DNA from: an uncultured Acidimicrobiales bacterium
GTDB taxonomy: Bacteria > Actinomycetota > Acidimicrobiia > Acidimicrobiales > SZUA-35
Assembly: GCA_937930695.1 (NCBI GenBank)
Contig: CALHCB010000095.1
Coordinates: 1-58,455, forward strand
DNA length: 58,455 nt
Reading direction: 5' to 3'
Part shown: one piece after another, positions 8,113 to 16,638 of the stretch
Layout: each line of letters begins with the position of its first letter
Numbering within the stretch: the first letter of the stretch is position 1
The notes under the pieces: generated by a model
Databases searched by the model: none
What the model was told of the DNA's origin: nothing
The model's input: the letters and a program-made list of their open reading frames with translations, nothing else
Program-made: the position numbers and the translations under genes

Positions 8113-8964
8113 GTGAAGAACTTCAAGGGATGCACGGCCGTAATCACAGGAGGAGCCGCAGGCATTGGCTTCGCAGTCGCTCGTCGACTCGGCGAGGAAG
8201 GTGCGAACGTCGTTATCGCCGACATCGAAGCTGACGCGCTCGATCGTGCCGCGACGACGTTGGACAATGCGGGCATCCCGGTTGAGGCAGTCGTTACCGA
8301 CGTGGCCCAGCGCGACCAGATCGTGGCGTTGGCCGATGCTGCTACGAGCCGATTTGGCGACATTCACTTTCTACACAACAACGCTGGCGTGACGACTGCC
8401 GGGTTGGCAGAGGAGCTCACGGACGCCCAGTGGGACTGGGTGATGGGTGTGAATCTGAACTCGGTGATCTGGGGGTGTCGAGAGTTTCTTCCGCGCATGA
8501 AGGCACACGGTCAGCCCGCCCACATCGTGAACACCGCGTCGATGGCGGGGATGTCGGGAGGTCCGTTGATGGCTCCCTACTTTGCATCGAAGTTCGCCGT
8601 CGTTGGTCTGAGCGAAGGTCTGTGGCACGAGGCCAAGGTCAACCAATCAAACGTTGGGGTCTCGGTGCTCTGCCCAGCGTTCGTTCGCACCGGTATCGCC
8701 CGCTCGGATCGCAACCAGCCCGATGGTATGGGCGGCTGGATCCTCCAGGGTTCTGATCAGGCATCGCGCTACGGAGAATTTCTGACCGCCGGTGTTGACG
8801 GCGGCATTGAGCCTGCGGAGGTCGCAGGCAAGGTGTTGGAGGCGGTGATCGACGAACGGTTGTGGATTCTGACCCATCCCGAGTCGGGACAATCCGTACT
8901 CAATCGAGCCGAGGCCATCGCCGGTTCTGGCATTCCAGCTGAGGTTCGGCGCCCCAACAACTGA
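8113..8964 (+). CDS. Short-chain dehydrogenase/reductase
   Basis: This 283-aa classical SDR oxidises or reduces an alcohol/ketone with NAD(P). The Rossmann motif TGGAAGIG is at residues 12-19. D-I-E near residue 37 suggests NAD preference. The NNAG motif, Ser143, Tyr156 and Lys160 (Y-F-A-S-K) complete the catalytic set. The protein is about 30 residues longer than minimal SDRs at the C-terminus. GTG at 8113 is chosen because a TAACGT box lies exactly 6 nt upstream. The gene is convergent with the MmpL-like exporter, separated by a bidirectional hairpin. The substrate is unknown. Confidence 0.88.
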   Translation: MKNFKGCTAVITGGAAGIGFAVARRLGEEGANVVIADIEADALDRAATTLDNAGIPVEAVVTDVAQRDQIVALADAATSRFGDIHFLHNNAGVTTAGLAEELTDAQWDWVMGVNLNSVIWGCREFLPRMKAHGQPAHIVNTASMAGMSGGPLMAPYFASKFAVVGLSEGLWHEAKVNQSNVGVSVLCPAFVRTGIARSDRNQPDGMGGWILQGSDQASRYGEFLTAGVDGGIEPAEVAGKVLEAVIDERLWILTHPESGQSVLNRAEAIAGSGIPAEVRRPNN

Positions 8965-8983
8965 ACGATCGACCGCTTGATCG

Positions 8984-9007
8984 GGGCCGGACTGATCCAT
9001 CCGGCCC
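8984..9007. terminator. Bidirectional hairpin terminator
   Basis: GGGCCGGA (8984-8991) pairs perfectly with TCCGGCCC (9000-9007) around an 8-nt loop, in the gap between the convergent SDR and MmpL-like genes. It is likely to end transcription from both sides. Confidence 0.6.
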
Positions 9008-9016
9008 GAACTAGGA

Positions 9017-11392
9017 CTAGACCAGTTCGGGTTCGAGGTCCGGATCATCCAACGGGTCAATGTCGCCAGCGGTTGCGTTCGGCGGCTGGTGATGGCCACC
9101 TTCGACGTTGAGGTTCGGTAGCAGCCGATCGAGCCATCCTGGAAGCCACCAATTGCGAGCACCCAAAAGCTGCATCGTGGAGGGGACCAGGAGCATACGG
9201 ACCAGCGTTGCGTCGATGAACACTGCCATCGCCAAGCCGAGACCAAAGAGCTTGATGATTCGGTTGTCTTCGAAAATGAAGCTCCCGAACACCACGACCA
9301 TGATGGCGGCCGCTGCGGTGATCACTCGGGCGGTCATGGCGAGACCATCGGCCACAGAGTTGACCGGATCGCCGGTGCGTTCGAACTCTTCCTTGACCCG
9401 TGAAAGGAGGAAGACTTCGTAGTCCATGGAAAGACCGAACACGATGGCGAACATCATCATCGGAATGAACGGTTCGATAGGGGCAGCTTCGATGCCGAAC
9501 ACGCCGCCGAACCAGCCCCACTGGAACACTGCGACGACGATGCCGTAGGCCGCCCCGATCGAGAGCATGTTCATGATCACGGCCTTCAAAGGAACCATGA
9601 TCGAGCGGAACACCGCCATCAGGAGGAAGAAGCTGAGCGCGAGCACGACGCCGAAGAACAGCAGGATTCGGCCGCTCAGGAAGCCGGTGAAGTCGATGTT
9701 GGCTGCGGTCAGTCCTGTCACCTTTGGGCTGAGTTCGGTTCCGGCGACCGCGGTTGGAACGACCTCTTCCCGGAGCGTCTTGACGAGTTCTTCGGTCTCG
9801 ATGTCCTGGGGAGCGGTGGTTGGCTGGAGCTGAATCATGGCGGCCTGAGGGTTGGCCGGATCATTGGGAAACGGGGGAGAGGCAAAGGCCACGCCCTCGG
9901 TGGTGTTCAGCGCCGTGGAGAGCGCACCGAGTGTCTCAAGATCTGCAGCTGAGCTGATCTCGGTCACAATCAGGAACGGGCCGTTGGAGCCGGGGCCGAA
10001 GCCTTCAGCGAGAATGTCGTAGGCCTTGCGCGTCGTGGTGTTCTCGGGGAAGTTGCCCTCGTCGGAGAATCCCATGTTGAGCGACAACAGGGGAACAGTC
10101 AGGAGCAACAACAGCGCAGTTCCACCGATGGCCCATGCCCACGGACGGGCCTGCACGGTGCGGCTCCATTTGTACCAAATGGTGTCGCGGATCGCGACTT
10201 CCCTACGGGCGGGGAGTTCCTTCTTCAACGGTCCAGCAAACGGGAGGTACCCCGCAATTGCGATGACCAGAGCCAACGGCAGTCCAATCAGGAACGGCTG
10301 GATGCTGAGCCCGAGTCCGAGCAAGGCAATGGCCACAAACCCGGCAGCGATCATGCCTCGCCAGCGAGTGACGTTGACTTTCTCACGAACCAAGCCGAGG
10401 GCTGCGGGGAGCAGTGTGACCGAAGCGGCCATGACGATTCCGACCGTGATTGCAGCGCCGTAGCCAAGGCCCGAGATGAAGGGCAGCCCGACGAGGAGCA
10501 AGCCGAGAAGCGAAACGACGACGGTTGCACCGGCGAAGATCACTGATCGGCCAGCGGTATCGATCGCTACTGCAGTTGCGCCCTGGGGATCAAAGCCTTG
10601 ACGAAGCGCTTCGCGATAGCGGGTCACGATGAACAACGCGTAGTCGATGCCCACGCCAAGGCCGATCATCAGGCCGATCGTGCTGGCGAAATCGGGAACC
10701 GATGTGATGTTGGAGAGCAGGGCAATCGAAATACCGCCGATGCCAACGCCGAGGACGGCGACGCCGATGGTAGTGCCCATGGCGACAACTGAACCCATGG
10801 CCACAATGAGAACGACGACGGCGAAGGCCAGACCAAGTAGCTCAGACTCCGGTGGTTCGAATTCTCCGAACGCGGCGCCTCCGATCTCTACTTGGAGACC
10901 CTCGATGTTGCTCAGTTCACCGTCCAGTACGCGGTCGTGGATCTCCACGCCCATCAGTGCAGCGGTTGTTTGGTCCGTCGTTTGCGGGACGCTTATTTGG
11001 GCAAAGGCGATCTCGCCGGTCGGCGAGATCTGACTCTCAGCACCGGGAGCGTATGGGGTCCGAACCTGCAGGCCTTCGAACTCTTGGCCTTCGCCGGACT
11101 CGGCCATCAGTTCTTCGATGAACGCGGAGACTGCGGTCTGAACCTCAGGGTCTGCGACTCCCTGATCGGCTTTGATGACGATCGTTCCCTGCAGGCCAGA
11201 CCCAACACCAGCGAACGACTCGTCGATGATCGCAAAGCCGTCAGCCGACTCTGACTCGGGGATTTCGAAGCTTCCGTCGTAGGAGGGGCCAATGGCTCCG
11301 AGTGATCCGGCAGCAATGAGGAGGATGGTGAACCAGCCTCCGATGACTTGCCACGGGTGTGTGAAACACCAGCGTCCGAGCTTTGCGTACAT
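9017..11392 (-). CDS. MMPL-family RND exporter
   Basis: This 791-aa inner-membrane RND-superfamily transporter has the two-repeat MmpL architecture: a single helix near residues 12-34, an extracytoplasmic domain, a five-helix bundle, and a repeat of the same. The proton-relay Asp-Tyr pairs characteristic of MmpL proteins are present at Asp250-Tyr251 (GVGIDYALF) and Asp657-Tyr658 (GLSMDYEVF). A CAGGAG ribosome-binding site precedes the ATG. MmpL proteins export lipids or hydrophobic compounds. The divergent TetR gene strongly suggests substrate-induced derepression. The exported compound cannot be deduced. Confidence 0.93.
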   Translation of the reverse strand: MYAKLGRWCFTHPWQVIGGWFTILLIAAGSLGAIGPSYDGSFEIPESESADGFAIIDESFAGVGSGLQGTIVIKADQGVADPEVQTAVSAFIEELMAESGEGQEFEGLQVRTPYAPGAESQISPTGEIAFAQISVPQTTDQTTAALMGVEIHDRVLDGELSNIEGLQVEIGGAAFGEFEPPESELLGLAFAVVVLIVAMGSVVAMGTTIGVAVLGVGIGGISIALLSNITSVPDFASTIGLMIGLGVGIDYALFIVTRYREALRQGFDPQGATAVAIDTAGRSVIFAGATVVVSLLGLLLVGLPFISGLGYGAAITVGIVMAASVTLLPAALGLVREKVNVTRWRGMIAAGFVAIALLGLGLSIQPFLIGLPLALVIAIAGYLPFAGPLKKELPARREVAIRDTIWYKWSRTVQARPWAWAIGGTALLLLLTVPLLSLNMGFSDEGNFPENTTTRKAYDILAEGFGPGSNGPFLIVTEISSAADLETLGALSTALNTTEGVAFASPPFPNDPANPQAAMIQLQPTTAPQDIETEELVKTLREEVVPTAVAGTELSPKVTGLTAANIDFTGFLSGRILLFFGVVLALSFFLLMAVFRSIMVPLKAVIMNMLSIGAAYGIVVAVFQWGWFGGVFGIEAAPIEPFIPMMMFAIVFGLSMDYEVFLLSRVKEEFERTGDPVNSVADGLAMTARVITAAAAIMVVVFGSFIFEDNRIIKLFGLGLAMAVFIDATLVRMLLVPSTMQLLGARNWWLPGWLDRLLPNLNVEGGHHQPPNATAGDIDPLDDPDLEPELV

Positions 11393-11446
11393 GGGGGTTC
11401 TCCTGGGGCGGGCAGGTGAGAAACTTCGAAGCCGAAAGCAATATCG

Positions 11447-11460
11447 CTACGACACCGTAG
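11447..11460. promoter_or_regulatory. Candidate TetR operator
   Basis: CTACG-ACAC-CGTAG is a perfect 5+4+5 inverted repeat in the 199-nt spacer between the divergent MmpL-like and TetR genes. The position suits a repressor controlling one or both promoters. Confidence 0.5.
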
Positions 11461-11591
11461 TGTTTATAGAATCAGCGCAGCTTGGGATCAACCTCTTTGA
11501 CAAGAGTCACACCAGGCCCGACCGCAGATGGCGTGAATGCGTCACCGGCGCAAGGTGTCGACGCAGATGTGAGGGCTACGATGAATGACCC

Positions 11592-12179
11592 ATGCCGCGA
11601 CCTCTCAGTGCGAAGGCACGAGAAAAGGCGATCATCGCCGCTCAAGAAGTCATCGCTCTCGATGGAATCGAGGGCTTTACGGTTGATGCCGTCGCCAAAC
11701 GCTCGGGTGTGGCGAAGACAACGATTTATCGCCATTTCTCGTCAGGTAATGAGCTGCTGATCCACGCCGTCGATTGCATGGTCCAGCCGTTTTCGACTCC
11801 AAACACTGGGTCGTTGGTCGGTGATATCGATGCGTTCATGCGAATGGTCCTGCCGATTCTCGATGATCACGCAATGCGTCGCACGATGGTTGGTGTCATG
11901 GCGGCGTCGATTTCTGACCCCGCGCTGAATCGAGTTCACCAAGAGATGATGGAGGAGCGCATGATCCCCATCAAGACGATCCTGGAGTTGGCCCAAGGCC
12001 GGGGTGAACTCGATCCTGAACTCGATCTGAACTTGGCTCTCGACTTCGTTGAAGGGCCGTTCTTCTTTCGAAAGCTGGTCCGACAGGACGCGCTTGACGA
12101 CGGGCAGATCAGGGTGCTGGCCGAGATGATTGCGGGCGGGCTACGGGCTCTCTCGGCACAAACCGATCCGGCCAGGTAG
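11592..12179 (+). CDS. TetR-family transcriptional regulator
   Basis: This 195-aa repressor has an N-terminal TetR helix-turn-helix at about residues 28-48 (VDAVAKRSGVAKTTIYRHF) and a C-terminal all-helical ligand-binding domain. A TACGAT box lies 9 nt before the ATG, so the mRNA may be leaderless. It is divergent from the MmpL-like exporter and very likely represses it, probably through the CTACG/CGTAG repeat. The effector is unknown. The gene ends 5 nt before the convergent TauD-type gene. Confidence 0.9.
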   Translation: MPRPLSAKAREKAIIAAQEVIALDGIEGFTVDAVAKRSGVAKTTIYRHFSSGNELLIHAVDCMVQPFSTPNTGSLVGDIDAFMRMVLPILDDHAMRRTMVGVMAASISDPALNRVHQEMMEERMIPIKTILELAQGRGELDPELDLNLALDFVEGPFFFRKLVRQDALDDGQIRVLAEMIAGGLRALSAQTDPAR

Positions 12180-12184
12180 CGCTT

Positions 12185-13033
12185 CTAGCCGGCGACACCA
12201 GCCGGCCGAGCATCGGCGATCACCGACACGCGTTCGCCATACCGAGAGTTCGGGTGGTAGTCCCATACGGCGTGATGCTGGGTACAGCGGTTGTCCCACA
12301 GGGTGAGGGTGTTCGGCTCCCATTCGACCCGTGCATGCAACCGGGGGGTGGTGGCGATCATGTCGAAAAGTGAGTCGAGCAGCGCCCGGCTCTCCCAGCG
12401 ATGCATTCCTTTGATGTGGGAGGTGAATCCACTGTTGACGTACAGGACCTTGCGACCAGTTGTCGGGTGGACGGCGATGACGGGGTGCTCGTTGCGTGGA
12501 TACCCACCCTCGGGTGGCATCGACTTGTAGGCACCAACGTAGGGAAGCGCCCCGTCGTGTACGGCGGTCAGACCTTCGAGAAACGACTGCATCGGCGGAG
12601 ACAACATCTCGTAGGCGAGGTACATATCGGCATACAGGGTGTCGCCGCCACCACAGGCTGGCGTCTCGGTGATGTACAAGGCCGAAGCCATGGGTGGAAA
12701 CTCGTCGCAGGTGACGTCGGTGTGCCACGCATCGCCAGCGGTGTAGGGCGAGTCCGCTGTCGTTTTGACGATCAGCAGCTCGGGATCCTGATTTCGGGCG
12801 TAGTTCATTGGGTGCACGTGGATCTCGCCAAGCGAACGAGCGAACGCCTTGTGGGCGTCGCGATCCAGTTGCTGATCCCGAAACACGAGCACGCTCCAGT
12901 CCGCCCACGCTCGCTGCAGATCTGCTTGCTCGGCGGCAGAGAGTGGACTCGAAAGGTCGAGCCCATCGACCTCTGCCGCGAGGTGAGGGGTCAGAGAAGT
13001 GACTTGGAAGCTTGAGTAGTCCGTCGTCGTCAT
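12185..13033 (-). CDS. TauD/TfdA-family Fe(II)/2-oxoglutarate dioxygenase
   Basis: This is a 282-aa non-haem iron oxygenase of the taurine dioxygenase family. It hydroxylates a small acid or sulfonate with decarboxylation of 2-oxoglutarate. The iron triad is visible as His104-x-Asp106 (WHTDVT) and His253 (NRCTQHHA). I place the start at the ATG at 13033 (MTTTDYSSF), closest to the family N-terminus; in-frame starts at 13042 and 13069 are also possible because no strong ribosome-binding site decides. The substrate is not certain, since TauD relatives also act on herbicides, alkyl sulfates and carnitine precursors. Nearby DsbA-like and YeeE/YedE genes hint at sulfur metabolism. Confidence 0.87.
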   Translation of the reverse strand: MTTTDYSSFQVTSLTPHLAAEVDGLDLSSPLSAAEQADLQRAWADWSVLVFRDQQLDRDAHKAFARSLGEIHVHPMNYARNQDPELLIVKTTADSPYTAGDAWHTDVTCDEFPPMASALYITETPACGGGDTLYADMYLAYEMLSPPMQSFLEGLTAVHDGALPYVGAYKSMPPEGGYPRNEHPVIAVHPTTGRKVLYVNSGFTSHIKGMHRWESRALLDSLFDMIATTPRLHARVEWEPNTLTLWDNRCTQHHAVWDYHPNSRYGERVSVIADARPAGVAG

Positions 13034-13099
13034 GCCGGACATCTTTGAATCACTTCGACGCGTTGACAAGTCGTTCGAAATGTCTCGCCGGTAGTCCGG

Positions 13100-13864
13100 T
13101 CAGGATTTGAGCTTGCCCGCATCCTTTGCGTCGCCCTTGACTTTGAAGCCGTCTTCTTCCATGGCCACGACAGTGCCCCGGTTGATGCTGACCCAGTCTC
13201 GAGCTTCCATGTAGGGCTTGAACGTCTGGCCGATGAGACGTTCGTCCTGATTGGTTTTGGGCCGTTGGAGCTCATAGAGATGGGGGAACTCGAGCCAACC
13301 GCACACTGTGTCCCACAATCGCATTGCCGCATCTCCGGTTGGAGGGTCGATCAGCACTGGGCCGAAGATGGTTTGTTCGGGTCCGCCGTCGACTCCAGGA
13401 AAGAACATCGTCGGCACGCCAAAGCCCTCAGCATTCACGACTTTGTCGTGGTCCGCTTTCACGTCGTCGTTGGTGGTGAGGTCAGCGATCGATTCGTCGA
13501 CGAGTCCTGGATCCATGCCGATCTCTTCGAGCAACAGTCGGGCAACGTCGGGCTCGTGGATCTTCATGCCGTCGATGTGGAGTGACCGACCGGTGACTGC
13601 GTACCAATCGTCGACATGCTTCATGTCAATGCGGCTCAGAAGGGCGGCGATTCGCAGAATCGACCACCCGTAGCTCCAGTCGCGTTCCCACGGATGCTTC
13701 TTGCCCTCAACGTGGTTGACCTCTTCGAGCGAAAAGAACTTCCAGTTGATCGTGAGATCCGTCTGATCGCGCACGTCTCTGATCCACAGGGACGTCTGAT
13801 ACGCCCAGGGGCAAAGGACATCGAAATGAAAGTCCACAGTTGTAGGGCGAAATGGGCTCGTCAT
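13100..13864 (-). CDS. Rv2466c-like DsbA-family oxidoreductase with CPWA site
   Basis: This 254-aa thioredoxin-fold protein resembles the mycothiol-dependent nitroreductase family of Rv2466c. Shared features are an N-terminal [10 protein letters not shown], a helical insertion, G-V-P-T before the cis-Pro strand, FGPVL, and a C-terminal FPHLYELQR segment. The active site reads Cys18-Pro-Trp-Ala21, so the second cysteine is replaced and chemistry must be monothiol, probably with mycothiol. The protein has about 40 extra residues at the C-terminus compared with Rv2466c as I recall it. It lies 66 nt upstream of the TauD-type gene on the same strand and may be co-transcribed with it. Confidence 0.78.
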   Translation of the reverse strand: MTSPFRPTTVDFHFDVLCPWAYQTSLWIRDVRDQTDLTINWKFFSLEEVNHVEGKKHPWERDWSYGWSILRIAALLSRIDMKHVDDWYAVTGRSLHIDGMKIHEPDVARLLLEEIGMDPGLVDESIADLTTNDDVKADHDKVVNAEGFGVPTMFFPGVDGGPEQTIFGPVLIDPPTGDAAMRLWDTVCGWLEFPHLYELQRPKTNQDERLIGQTFKPYMEARDWVSINRGTVVAMEEDGFKVKGDAKDAGKLKS

Positions 13865-13929
13865 GGGGAGTTCTCGTTTCTCGCGTGCGTCTCGCGACGT
13901 TACTCACCGACTGATGAGAGAATCCAAAC

Positions 13930-14925
13930 GTGACTCTTTGGTTTGCAGTTCTGGCAGGCGCCAGCCTCGGGTATGTCTTTGAACGGGGCGACTTCTGCTT
14001 TCACAGCACCTGGCGACAAGCCGTTGCGTCACCACCTGAATTCTCGCTCTTGCGGGCGTATCTCTTGGTCCTGCTCATTACGACGCCAGTCGTCCAGATC
14101 CTTGTAGCTGCCGATGTGGTGCAGCCGTTCGTGCCGGCCTTTGCCTGGCAAGCAACGATTGCTGGAGGTCTTGTTTTTGCTCTTGGCATGGTGGTGGCAA
14201 AGACATGCGTTACTGGAATGTTCTACAAACTTGGTCACGGAATGTTCGGCATGGTGGTCGCACTTGTCGCGTGGGTGATTGGTGACCTCGTGACGTATCG
14301 AGGGCCGCTCCAGGATCTTCGTCAGTCCCTCAATGACAACCCGATCACTGCGGGCGACGACCAATCCGTTGCCACCGTTTCCTCGTTGTTTGGCCCGGCA
14401 GGCGTGCTGGGGGTTGTCGCGATAGCAATCGGCATGGCCTTCTTGCTCATGCGGGCCATGCGCAACGGTGACGCTCTGCAAAACAGAGGCAAGCTGCTTG
14501 GCTGGTTTCCGCTGGGTATCGCGTGCAGCGTCGTCATCATCGTGGCTTGGCTGTTGGCCCGCTGGCACGGATTTGACTACGCCTTCGGAACGTCGGGAGC
14601 ACCGAGTCAAATTTGGGATCGACTCGGCGGTGATGATGTCGGATCGATGTGGATTCCGCTCGCACTCATCAGCCTCGTTCCCGGAGCGTTGTTCGCTGCT
14701 CGTCGCTCAGGCACGTTTTGGGCTCGAAGCGAGAGCGGTCGCCGCTTCGGGGAGTTGGGTGCAGGGGGCTTCCTGATGGGCATCGGCGCAGGAGTCGCAG
14801 GTGGTTGCAACCTCGGTCACGCGCTGGTCGGCGTGCCCTTACTTTCGCTCGGCAGCATTTCGGCCACTTTGTCGATGATCGTTGGATTGATTGTCTTCGA
14901 TCGACTCATCCGAGCTTTTCAGTAG
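13930..14925 (+). CDS. YeeE/YedE-family transporter
   Basis: This 331-aa polytopic membrane protein of the YeeE/YedE family has about nine to ten helices. The family takes up thiosulfate or other reduced sulfur species, and some members are linked to selenium metabolism. Conserved cysteines occur in the expected places: RGDFCFHS near the N-terminus, AKTCVTG, and AGGCNLGH near the C-terminus. The start is the GTG at 13930. It is divergent from the Rv2466c-like gene (65-nt gap). Sulfur import fits the TauD-type and DszA-type neighbours. A selenium role is only a thought prompted by the candidate selenoprotein at 50819. Confidence 0.85.
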   Translation: MTLWFAVLAGASLGYVFERGDFCFHSTWRQAVASPPEFSLLRAYLLVLLITTPVVQILVAADVVQPFVPAFAWQATIAGGLVFALGMVVAKTCVTGMFYKLGHGMFGMVVALVAWVIGDLVTYRGPLQDLRQSLNDNPITAGDDQSVATVSSLFGPAGVLGVVAIAIGMAFLLMRAMRNGDALQNRGKLLGWFPLGIACSVVIIVAWLLARWHGFDYAFGTSGAPSQIWDRLGGDDVGSMWIPLALISLVPGALFAARRSGTFWARSESGRRFGELGAGGFLMGIGAGVAGGCNLGHALVGVPLLSLGSISATLSMIVGLIVFDRLIRAFQ

Positions 14926-14951
14926 CCCTGCGCTCCCTTGTGCTTGAGAGA

Positions 14952-14957
14952 TAGGGT
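14952..14957 (+). promoter_or_regulatory. TAGGGT -10 box, leaderless start
   Basis: TAGGGT is 6 nt before the GTG at 14964, the leaderless spacing. It also supports this GTG as the start of the LtrA gene. Confidence 0.5.
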
Positions 14958-14963
14958 CGCCGC

Positions 14964-16172
14964 GTGAGAGGTCTTGCCGTTCCGCCGCCCACCGAAGACT
15001 TCACCGCTGACCCGGTCGAGCTCTTTTTCGATCTTGCCTTCGTCTTCGCCTTTTCGCAGTTGGTATGGCATCTGGTGCACCACCCCACGTGGGAGGGAGC
15101 GCTCGACGCTGGTCTGCTGTTCTTGATTCTGTGGTTCGCCTGGTCGACATTCACGTGGGGGGCCAACGCCGTTCAAGGCAATGCCCGTGAGGTTCGAGCG
15201 GTGTTCTTGATCGCCACCGCGGCATCAGTGCCAATGGGCGCATCAGTGACAACGGCCTTCGGTTCGGGGGGCGGAACGTTCGCCGTCTGCGCCGGCGTCA
15301 TCGTTTTGATGGCAATTGGTTTGCAAGCATGGGGTGTCGGCACGTCGGAGGAAACGAAGAGCGAGTTCCAAAGTCTTGTTCGGTATGCGTCGCCGAACAT
15401 CGCAGCGATCGGTGTGTTGGTTGCTGGCGGGTTTGTCGACGGTGGCACACGAAAGCTGCTGTGGCTCGTGTTTGTCCTCATCTCGCTAGCGGGCATGGTC
15501 GTTGCTCGATACGGCGACTGGATCGTACGTCCTGGCCACTTCGCTGAACGGCACGGTTTGATCGTCATTATTGCGCTCGGCGAAATAGTGGTTGCGATCG
15601 GCATTTCTGTCGTGACATCGCTCAGCGAGGCAGATGGTCTGCCGACTCAGACCTTGATCGCACTTAGTGCAGCTGGTGCGCTTGCGGGGTTGCTGTGGTG
15701 GGGCTATTTCGATCGAGTTCAACCGGCACTCGAGCACCGGGCTGAAGGGCTCGAAGGGCGGCCCCGCGCCCACTTCGTGGCCGACGTCTACACGGGAATG
15801 CACGTCTTCATCATTGCCGGCATCATCACCCTGGCAGCAGCTGCCGAGGAGATCTTGCTTCATCCAAAGGATCCGGTTCACACCGAGTTCCTCGTGATGT
15901 TCGTCGCCGGTGTCGCCCTCTTCTTCGGCGGCATCACTGTGGCCGTCATTCGGGCCTATCGGGTGGTCGCCAAGGAGCGATTGGCTGCAGTGGCGATGAT
16001 TGCCCTCCTCGCCTACGTCGGCCGATCGTGGGATGGCGTGGTGCTGCTGATCGCCGTTGACGTCGTGCTGCTGCTCGCCATCGTCGCCGAGCATTTCCGT
16101 ATCGAGTCCCCGAATGGTGCCGTGGCCTCCGCCGTAGCGGAAGCCTCCAACATCAGCGGTGGTCAGTCATGA
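14964..16172 (+). CDS. LtrA (low temperature requirement A) family membrane protein
   Basis: This 402-aa protein has about eleven to twelve predicted transmembrane helices and the LtrA signature near the N-terminus (VELFFDLAFVFAFSQL). The family was first noticed in Listeria growth at low temperature; its biochemical role is unsettled. A conserved glutamate region I-I-A-L-G-E-I-V-V-A-I-G occurs near residue 200, as is usual in LtrA. The stop overlaps the next ATG as ATGA (16169-16172), coupling it to a DUF385 protein. Confidence 0.88.
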   Translation: MRGLAVPPPTEDFTADPVELFFDLAFVFAFSQLVWHLVHHPTWEGALDAGLLFLILWFAWSTFTWGANAVQGNAREVRAVFLIATAASVPMGASVTTAFGSGGGTFAVCAGVIVLMAIGLQAWGVGTSEETKSEFQSLVRYASPNIAAIGVLVAGGFVDGGTRKLLWLVFVLISLAGMVVARYGDWIVRPGHFAERHGLIVIIALGEIVVAIGISVVTSLSEADGLPTQTLIALSAAGALAGLLWWGYFDRVQPALEHRAEGLEGRPRAHFVADVYTGMHVFIIAGIITLAAAAEEILLHPKDPVHTEFLVMFVAGVALFFGGITVAVIRAYRVVAKERLAAVAMIALLAYVGRSWDGVVLLIAVDVVLLLAIVAEHFRIESPNGAVASAVAEASNISGGQS

Positions 16173-16537
16173 CTGAGACCCCGGGATCCAACACATCGAG
16201 CGATGTGTCCAAGGAGCTCTTCCGCCGCCTCAATCGAGTAGTGAAGCCTCTCGTGAAGGCCGGTTTGGGATCCCCACTTCCCGTTGGCCTCGGGGCGGTG
16301 GTGCTGGAAAGCACCGGCCGAGTCAGTGGGAAGCAGCGCGAGGTGCCAGTGCTTGGCTTTCGAGTTGGCAATCGGGTCCTGGTATCGACCGTGCGTTCTG
16401 AGTCGCAGTGGGTCAAGAACCTCGAGGCAAACGACGAAGCCGCAGTCTGGTATTGCGGAAGTCGCCACGAGGCGACAGCGTCGGTCAAGCGCGCACCGCT
16501 CAACATCGTGATTCTCGACGCGGCTCAGGATCGATAA
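16169..16537 (+). CDS. DUF385/DDN-type deazaflavin-dependent nitroreductase family protein
   Basis: This 122-aa split beta-barrel protein belongs to the DUF385 (Ddn-like) family, members of which use F420 to reduce quinones or nitro compounds, or only bind flavin or fatty acids. Visible signatures are T-G-R-V-S-G-K-Q-R-E-V-P-V and the VKNLEANDEAAVW block. The protein is shorter at the C-terminus than many relatives. The start is the ATG in the ATGA overlap with the LtrA gene. An F420-type reaction is family knowledge, not shown here. Confidence 0.8.
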   Translation: MTETPGSNTSSDVSKELFRRLNRVVKPLVKAGLGSPLPVGLGAVVLESTGRVSGKQREVPVLGFRVGNRVLVSTVRSESQWVKNLEANDEAAVWYCGSRHEATASVKRAPLNIVILDAAQDR

Positions 16538-16638
16538 CGCCTGCCGCTGGGAGTTCCCGCGGAGTGGATCCTGACTCTTCGCTCTGAGCACGATCGACCT
16601 ACGCTTGCTGGTCAGCGTCAGAAGGGGGCCACTCCAGC

